From the NCBI RefSeq assembly GCF_000003855.2, contig NW_003101682.1, positions 7,943,551-8,007,550 on the forward strand: DNA of 64,000 bases, given 5' to 3'. The notes beneath the pieces were generated by a model. That model was not told where the DNA came from, searched no databases, and saw only the letters and a program-made list of their open reading frames with translations. The translations under genes were made by a program, and so were the position numbers. Source of the stretch: Blastomyces gilchristii SLH14081. Lineage: Eukaryota; Ascomycota; Eurotiomycetes; Onygenales; Ajellomycetaceae. This document shows positions 57,894 through 64,000 of this stretch, in pieces; position 1 is the first letter of the stretch, and each line of letters opens with the position of its first letter.

Positions 57894-60800
57894 TTAATAG
57901 CGTCGTGAACCATCATATCCACCAGGTGGGGCCTGGTAATAGTCATACGTATGCGCTCCCTGCGTGGGAGGTTGGTATTCGCTAGTATTTACATGTTGGC
58001 GATAACTCTCATAGCCAGATGGTGGAGGCAACGTGTATCCAGGATCATCATATAGGCCCTGCTGCTGCTGTTGTTGTTGATAGGCACCCGGTTGCTCCTG
58101 GTATGGTGGATATGGTTGGGATTGGCCTCGAGAGCCTGATCCGATCTCTTCAGCCGGCAGCGCCCGTGTCTGGCTATGACCCTGGTCCTCTGGCAATTCA
58201 CGTGTCAAGCCACCACCGCCACCGCCTAGGAAGCCCGATAGTTTGCTCAATTTGTTGAGATTGGACATTCCTGGGATGGGGAGGTTGGATAACTGATTCC
58301 ATGGTAGTGAGGAAGAGGAGGATGGTGGCTTGGTTGAGCCGCTGGAACCGCCTACAAAGTGAGACAGACCAGGGATACTAGAAAGGTTTGGAAGGTTGGG
58401 AATGCTCGGGAAGCCGCTGGGAGATTGACCACTTGCCTGATCGTGGGATTGATGCTGCGGTTGGTTATGGTCCCAGTAGCCGTGCTGTTGACCACCTTGG
58501 CTATGATTGTGGCTGTGAGAGGGAGCATATCCATATGACTGGTGTTGGCTAGGCGGTGGGACATGTGCGTGCGTGTTACTATTGCCATGTGTGTGAGCGT
58601 GAGGGTCACCCCCAACGTGATTCTTCCCAGCCTTAACACCATCTGCACTAAGAATATCGTTCAAATCTATCCCCTTACGTGCCTTTTCGCGAGCCCACCG
58701 TTCGACTTCCGCAAACATTTCCTGGTGTGCTTCGTTGTCAGACCGTCGAAGCGCGGGGTGGTGAAGAACAGAGACGCAATCGTCCAGCACCTGATCAACT
58801 GGGACATCAACGTGTTGGAATGCATATATAACACGAGGGACGACGAATTTCACCACCGCTGACGCTACTCGTCCAGCCGGATCGTTGAGGATATTGCTGA
58901 AATGGTCTTTGGAGAGGAACGAGTGGGTTGGATCTGTGCAGGCCGGGTTTGTCCAGGGTTCAAATTGAGCCTGAGCTTCTGAGGCTTTCAACTCATCTGC
59001 ACCAAGCTGTAGTTTTGACGACGCTATCTTTATCACGGGTCGAATAAACGGCGCTAAGAGGGAGAAGATAAATATCGAGAGCGTTTCGCTGATTTTCTCC
59101 ATTAGCGAAGCAAGCCCGGGGATTTTCTCGAATGCAGCGGACAGCCTTTTAGCCACCCTGTCTCTAAACTCCAAAATCGGGTAGATTTGAGAAATCGTTT
59201 CCTGAGGGTTAATATCTGCAGGTGTGGACGCCCGCGGCTGGTTATACGCGCTGTGCTGGTTTAAACCTTGATTTCCGTGGGGATCAAAATGGCTCCTTGA
59301 GGCGGCATAATCATCTAGGCCACGGTGTTGGTTTGCCTGCGCCTGAGCCTCCGATTTTCGCTTTAAGGCTTCCGCTTCTTCGATTAAACCCTTCATTCCG
59401 GGAACTTTAGAAAGCAGACTGGTGAGAGCACTCAAGGCTCCCGAGGAACCAGAACCCGTCTGTGCACTGCCAAGTGTATTGTCCATTTCATTGATTTCAC
59501 TCTGAGCAAGATTATCTGAGGCACCCCCGAGCAAACTGTGAAAGAAATCCGTCATGCCAAATGTGCCAGTGACGATAGGGAATATGTATTTCCCTTGGAT
59601 GTTCATCTGGGTGGCCACCCCGACATGAGGGAAAACATTATGATAGTTCATTTCTCGTAATACCAATTCGCAGTAATTGCTGTGTGCCGAGAAGTCTTCC
59701 AGAGTATGGAGAGCTATCGATAGTTGTTAGCTTTGTGAAGCTCCGCCATTGAATCCCTGATGTGGTGTTTTGTAAAGAAAATTTCCGTAAAGAATTAGAG
59801 TATAGGGACGTTACCTTGACCGAGACACCTGAGAGCCTCGCTCAAATGTTCTTCGCGGCCTTTCTCATGACGCCCACCGCCGAGGTAGAGCCTTCCAAAA
59901 TGTATGCTTCGCGCAATACTATACCTCACGTACCCGGCGCTGGTTGCCCAATCGCCGCGCTCGTTGGCAATGTAGTTCTTCATACCGGTTTCCGGGTCGA
60001 TTTCAAGCTCGATAGGTCGAATTGGCCCTCGAAGTCGGGGGTCACTAAAGGCAGAGGTTAATATATGATTTGTATGATGCAATGCATGTTGTAGATGTGT
60101 GCTTGTTTCGGGGAGTAGAGGACATACTATTGCCTCGCATCTTTATCATCCGAGTAACCCTTTGGATTGCTATATTTAAATAAAACGGTTAGGAATATAG
60201 TTTCTTTTGGAAGAGGGTAAATTAAAACATCATCACTGGAAGGGATATAAGGCTTAAATAGCGATGTTTGGAGTACTCCGCATGATGCCATCCATCATCG
60301 TAACATATGATATCAATGTGGGAGGGGTAAAGACGAACTCAATATGTTCCTCCGGTCTGTATACTCCAAGTCTCTCAGCTGTGACCTCAAACTCAGCAGT
60401 TGCATATCCGAAAGCCATGAAACTGAGAATCCAAACCAAGACCCTGATAGAGTCTGCTTGAATTTTCGATACTGTGCCCACGTCTATAGCTTGCGAGTAA
60501 TCTCTCAACCTATTGTGCCATAAGTTAGTTTAAAATCACTAAGGAGTTCCAACTGTGGTTGAATTAAACGCGTTGGATAAAAGGATTAAGTCAGGGGAAA
60601 TAAGCTTGTAAAGGTACAGTACCAATTTCCAAAATATAGACGCTTCATCATAATGCCTGTCCATTTATGTCCCTTGATGAACGCAAGGGTTTTCACGATA
60701 TCCTGGATATCTCCATGGCGCCAATTTTTGCCTTCAACCACAGATATAGAAGCGATATCTAAGAGAGCAGTCCAACAAATAAGTATCAACTAGTTATGAT

Positions 60801-60952
60801 ATGGGTCATTCAAGTGTCGAGTTTCCTTTGGGCGCACACACAAAGTCAAATAACGGAAACATACTTCCAGCTCCGAAGGCATGCACTTGCGAGGGAAGCA
60901 GCACAAGTAGAATCGCCAGGATAAAAATAATTGATCTTGTGCCTAAGCCCAT
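57894..60952 (-). CDS. het-c: HET-C heterokaryon-incompatibility family protein
   Basis: Six exons on the minus strand (60865..60952, 60623..60758, 60339..60509, 60128..60169, 59815..60044, 57894..59713) give 828 aa. Residues 1-25 form a signal peptide (IIFILAILLVLLPSQVHAFG). The conserved Het-C part follows: IASISVVEGKNWRHGDI, YRPEEHIDNPKGYSDD across a splice, YDPRLRGPIRPIELEIDPETG, and ALHTLEDFSAHSNYCEL, a His/Asp-rich catalytic-looking block. The C-terminal third is His-rich (PHAHTHGNSNTHAHV, SHSHNHS) and then Gly/Pro/Tyr/Gln-rich. In Neurospora, alleles of het-c decide whether fused hyphae survive; a role here is inferred only from family. The secreted or membrane-associated location follows from the signal peptide. 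Confidence 0.92.
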
Positions 60953-61849
60953 GTTGAAGATGTGTGATCAAGCCTCCGTCCACACGACGATGTTAGTTAG
61001 GCAAGGAAATAAATATACGCCTGATGGATTCGTCAAGCAATGGTGATTGCGGTGATATTAGATCTCTAGGTTCCCGTGAGAGGGTGCTTCAAGGAAATTG
61101 AAACAGTGAAAGGGAACTTGATTATTGAGTTGATTTGATTTGATGACGTCTCCAATGCTCCAAAGCCGGATTGCTATATTATTGCAAGATCAAGAGTGTG
61201 GCGTCACAGAAAACTGGCTTCGTGAAAATATTTAACCACCAGGTCTCCTCCCCCTCCCAGTTCTCCCCCCCACCACCAAGGCTTGAACCCCGTCGTCGTG
61301 CGATAAAACTAGCGCAGGAAGATAAGGGCGCTTCCGGGGGCTGACGCAGTACTGTACTGTACTGATCCTGGTTGCTGGCTTGACTACTTCCGTCTGCAAG
61401 CCCTTTTTCAGCTGCGGTTGGTCTGCGGTTGGTCTGCGGCGGCGGTTGGTTGCTTCGGGTCGTCGTCGGCGCTCGAATGGTAAGGCTGAAATCTTAGTGA
61501 GTTGGGGCAAAGTGGAGGGTTGCTGACTCATCCGTGGTTCGTCCTTGGGCTGCCAATTCTCCGTTTGTGGAAACAGTGGATAGAGGAATCTCTGTGAACG
61601 CGCAATTCAACCGCCCAAACATGAAAGACATTTTATTCCCCGAAGAATGAATGGAGTTGGCTCCAGGCGATGTGTCGGTTCGAATTACTGGGCTGCATTC
61701 TGTTGTTACGTCGTCGAGTTGGCAAGAGTGAGGAGGATCGCGCCGCTAGGTTGGATTGAATCCACTCAAGACAGACACAGAGACTCACAGACAGACGCAA
61801 TTGCAGTTCACTAATACTTTAAAAAATCTAGCAATTCACAACCGCCAGC
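60953..61849. promoter_or_regulatory. bidirectional promoter of het-c and GCP4-like gene
   Basis: 897 bp between divergent starts, with repeated TCTGCGGTTGG-type units near 61411-61450 and GACAGACACAGAGACTCACAGACAGA near 61770-61795. No TATA box is clear. Confidence 0.45.
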
Positions 61850-64000
61850 ATGCTCCATGAGATACTCCTCGCCTTGTCCGGTCATAACTCTCCCCTGTTT
61901 GACCAAGAGGAAGGTGGCTCTGCCAAAGACGGTGTCCCGTTTCTCTCGCCCGCCGAGCACGCCCTCCTCCAACCAATAGCGGAGCTGTGTCGACTTCATA
62001 CACTACTCCGCAAACATACAGCGCGAATTTCCTCGTCACATCCCTCCACAATATGTCGGGCGGTATCAACCAATATCTCCACAGTGCAATTGGGCAACTT
62101 CCAGAAACAAATACTGGAGGTTGAGACAGCAGTGCTTGCTAATGATGCTCGATATGTTGGTGGCCATGGGATCGTACCATTATCAACAATTCGCTCAGAA
62201 TTCTTGCCTTGGGTGGGGAGGTTACAATGGCTGTGGCAGATCGCACGGTTTATGTCGCCGATTGTGGGTGAGGAGCAAGGAATGTGTACTGGAGCCAGCC
62301 TAATTGATCACCTTCGAAAGGAGTCGCATACAGGATATTTGGATCTTGAAGAGATGGCCCTTCAGCTGATAAATGCCGGAGAAACCGCGTTCATGCGTCA
62401 GCTCTCGATGTTTGTGCTGTACGGCCAATTGCCATCATTCGGACGTGGAGATTTCTTTATCCAGGAAGGCCAGTCGACGGGGTACGAGAAACAAAAAAAT
62501 ACCGACTTCACAATCCGAGCAGATCTAATGCCAAACTTTGTGTCTTCGTCCACTGCCAATTCAATCTTATTCATCGGTAAATCCTTGAATCACATCCGAG
62601 CGCAGGGCAAATTTTCCGCTGGAGATGAGTCAATGGCCTCGCTGTCCAAGCTCACGTTACATGGAGATTATCTCGATCATCTCTCAGCTCTTTCTTCCCC
62701 GATATCGCCCGCTGGCCTTAGTGGTGCAATATCCAAGATAAGGATTTCATTGTCACAAACTGCCTTGTCACAACTTCTCCCATTACCTAAAATCGTGGAA
62801 ATCCTTTCCTTGTTGCATGATTTCCTCTTGTTAGGACGTGGCGAATTCGCTATGGGGCTAGTTACATTCGCGAATAATCTTTCAAAAGGGAGACATCGAA
62901 GGCCTGACCTATTGAGATTGGGGAAGGGTAGTACCGATCTATTAGAGAATCTCGCAGTTAAGGAGGGGGAAGTGGCCGCAGTTTTATCTCAAACTTGGTC
63001 CGAACTGTATTCAATACAGAATGCGGAAGACCCCGTAGACGACGAACTCGACCTCGCCAGAGAACTTCTACACCTTTCCATCAAAGACAAGACTGATAAC
63101 AGACGGGTTTCCACGAAAGAAGCGGCAGTTAGTAGCCCACTAATAGACGTTTCTGACGTCCCTTTCAACGATTTACTATTTGGCACGCCCACAACGTTGT
63201 CTTTAGATGTTCTACCACCGCTAGATCTCTTTCTCTCTCAGGCCGATATGGGGCTATACTCGAAAGTCCACTCTTATCTACTTGCTATTCGTCGAGGCCA
63301 AATTCACCTAAGTAATCTGTGGAAATTGACATCCCTTCGAAGAACTCACCCGGCGCCTCCTCTAGCAAACAAGCGTGGAGGCCAGGTAAGATGCCAGTCA
63401 AACCGGGAACGGGCTCTTGCTCGAGCTGCTGCTATCAGACCGATCTGGATCACGGCAAGTAGAGCTCTTTTTATATTGTCAGAGCTGACAAGCTATATGC
63501 ACGGCGAGGTTATATCGAACTCGTGGCAACACTTGAAGCAATGGCTAGATGAAGTCCGACCAGTATCAATGAGTGGCTCGCGGCCGGCAACGGCAGTCTC
63601 CTCAGTCTCCCGGCGCGAAAGTTCGGCTGCGCGCTTTCGCTTAAGCAGCCTGGGCCAGGGCGATCCCCAAGCGCGGAAAGAAAATAAACCATCCCAACAT
63701 GACCCGGAAGCTATCACAGCGGCCCACCGCGCTCACCTGGTATCCATCATCCAATCCCTGCTCCTAACAGACATACCCTTCACCCGAGCACTCCGCACAC
63801 TCCTAAATGCCATCGACCACCTCATCGCCATGGTAATCCGTCTCGAAACCGTACAGCAGAACCTGGACTTGGAAACTGATGAGGGCGTCGTGGATTCCCT
63901 AGCCGATTACGCGGCGGAAGACAAGAGGATAATGCATGACCTTCACATAGCAAGGGTCGAAGTTGACAATGGCGCTGCAGATCTCATTTCTCGATTACGT
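61850..64000 (+). CDS. gamma-tubulin complex component, GCP4-like (partial, runs off right edge)
   Basis: The frame from ATG 61850 is open for 717 codons to the window end with no intron needed. The start MLHEILLALSGHNSPLFDQ matches GCP4, whose members begin M-HE-LLALSG. Other GCP blocks: FLSPAEHALLQPIAELCR, FMRQLSMFVLYGQLPS, DFFIQEG, ANSILFIGKSL, IVEILSLLHDFLLLGRGEF, then the GRIP2-like half LPPLDLFLSQADMGLYSKVHSYLLAIRRGQ (bundle of helices that binds gamma-tubulin). Family role: gamma-tubulin ring complex at spindle pole bodies, nucleating microtubules. A Ser/Arg-rich insert lies around residues 580-625. The stop codon is outside the window, so the length is unknown. Confidence 0.9.
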   Translation, partial: MLHEILLALSGHNSPLFDQEEGGSAKDGVPFLSPAEHALLQPIAELCRLHTLLRKHTARISSSHPSTICRAVSTNISTVQLGNFQKQILEVETAVLANDARYVGGHGIVPLSTIRSEFLPWVGRLQWLWQIARFMSPIVGEEQGMCTGASLIDHLRKESHTGYLDLEEMALQLINAGETAFMRQLSMFVLYGQLPSFGRGDFFIQEGQSTGYEKQKNTDFTIRADLMPNFVSSSTANSILFIGKSLNHIRAQGKFSAGDESMASLSKLTLHGDYLDHLSALSSPISPAGLSGAISKIRISLSQTALSQLLPLPKIVEILSLLHDFLLLGRGEFAMGLVTFANNLSKGRHRRPDLLRLGKGSTDLLENLAVKEGEVAAVLSQTWSELYSIQNAEDPVDDELDLARELLHLSIKDKTDNRRVSTKEAAVSSPLIDVSDVPFNDLLFGTPTTLSLDVLPPLDLFLSQADMGLYSKVHSYLLAIRRGQIHLSNLWKLTSLRRTHPAPPLANKRGGQVRCQSNRERALARAAAIRPIWITASRALFILSELTSYMHGEVISNSWQHLKQWLDEVRPVSMSGSRPATAVSSVSRRESSAARFRLSSLGQGDPQARKENKPSQHDPEAITAAHRAHLVSIIQSLLLTDIPFTRALRTLLNAIDHLIAMVIRLETVQQNLDLETDEGVVDSLADYAAEDKRIMHDLHIARVEVDNGAADLISRLR

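Noticed and set aside
1..64000. tRNA or rRNA genes and CRISPR arrays
   Set aside because: No cloverleaf with a proper TPsiC arm was found by eye, no rRNA sequence is present, and the tandem repeats are microsatellites in a eukaryotic genome.

Overview
Filamentous ascomycete nuclear DNA (Pezizomycotina; the gene families and microsatellite-rich gaps fit Eurotiomycetes such as Onygenales or Eurotiales, but the order is inference). Genes carry short introns of about 45-195 bp with GTATGT/GTAAGT-type donors and CAG/TAG acceptors. Long pyrimidine tracts and simple repeats fill the intergenic space. I rebuilt spliced models by joining exons wherever the frame stayed open across a splice pair.

Left part (1-30 kb), mostly housekeeping: the start of a LYC1-like acetyltransferase at the left edge, an RNF216-type RBR ubiquitin ligase, Rev7, importin Kap114, the ubiquitin E1 UBA1, a glutathionyl-hydroquinone reductase, a decayed amidohydrolase pseudogene, a SAL1-type EF-hand mitochondrial carrier, and cyclin C (SSN8). 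Two notable repeats lie here: a long near-perfect palindrome at 5980-6535, and a nested inverted-repeat element at 21119-22050.

Middle (30-42 kb): a conserved Gln/His-rich protein with a long promoter carrying six copies of TACGGAGTA/TACTCCGTA, an aquaporin, a small probable mitochondrial protein and a Syn8-like Qc-SNARE.

42.4-51.7 kb is the accessory highlight. It holds a 980-aa A-T-TE NRPS-like synthetase of the arylpyruvate-condensing (TdiA/MicA/AtrA) type, a divergent DMATS aromatic prenyltransferase (TdiB-like) and an Aro8-type aminotransferase (TdiD-like). Together they make a compact terrequinone-like cluster: aminotransferase makes an arylpyruvate, the synthetase dimerises it to a quinone or furanone, and the prenyltransferase decorates the product. 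No TdiC-like reductase or TdiE-like methyltransferase is seen. One aminotransferase intron has lost its GT donor, so the pathway may be decaying or specially spliced.

Right part (53-64 kb): an SRPK-like kinase, a RING/TRAF-type zinc-finger protein, a HET-C protein, and the 5' two-thirds or more of a gamma-tubulin complex component (GCP4-like) running off the right edge.
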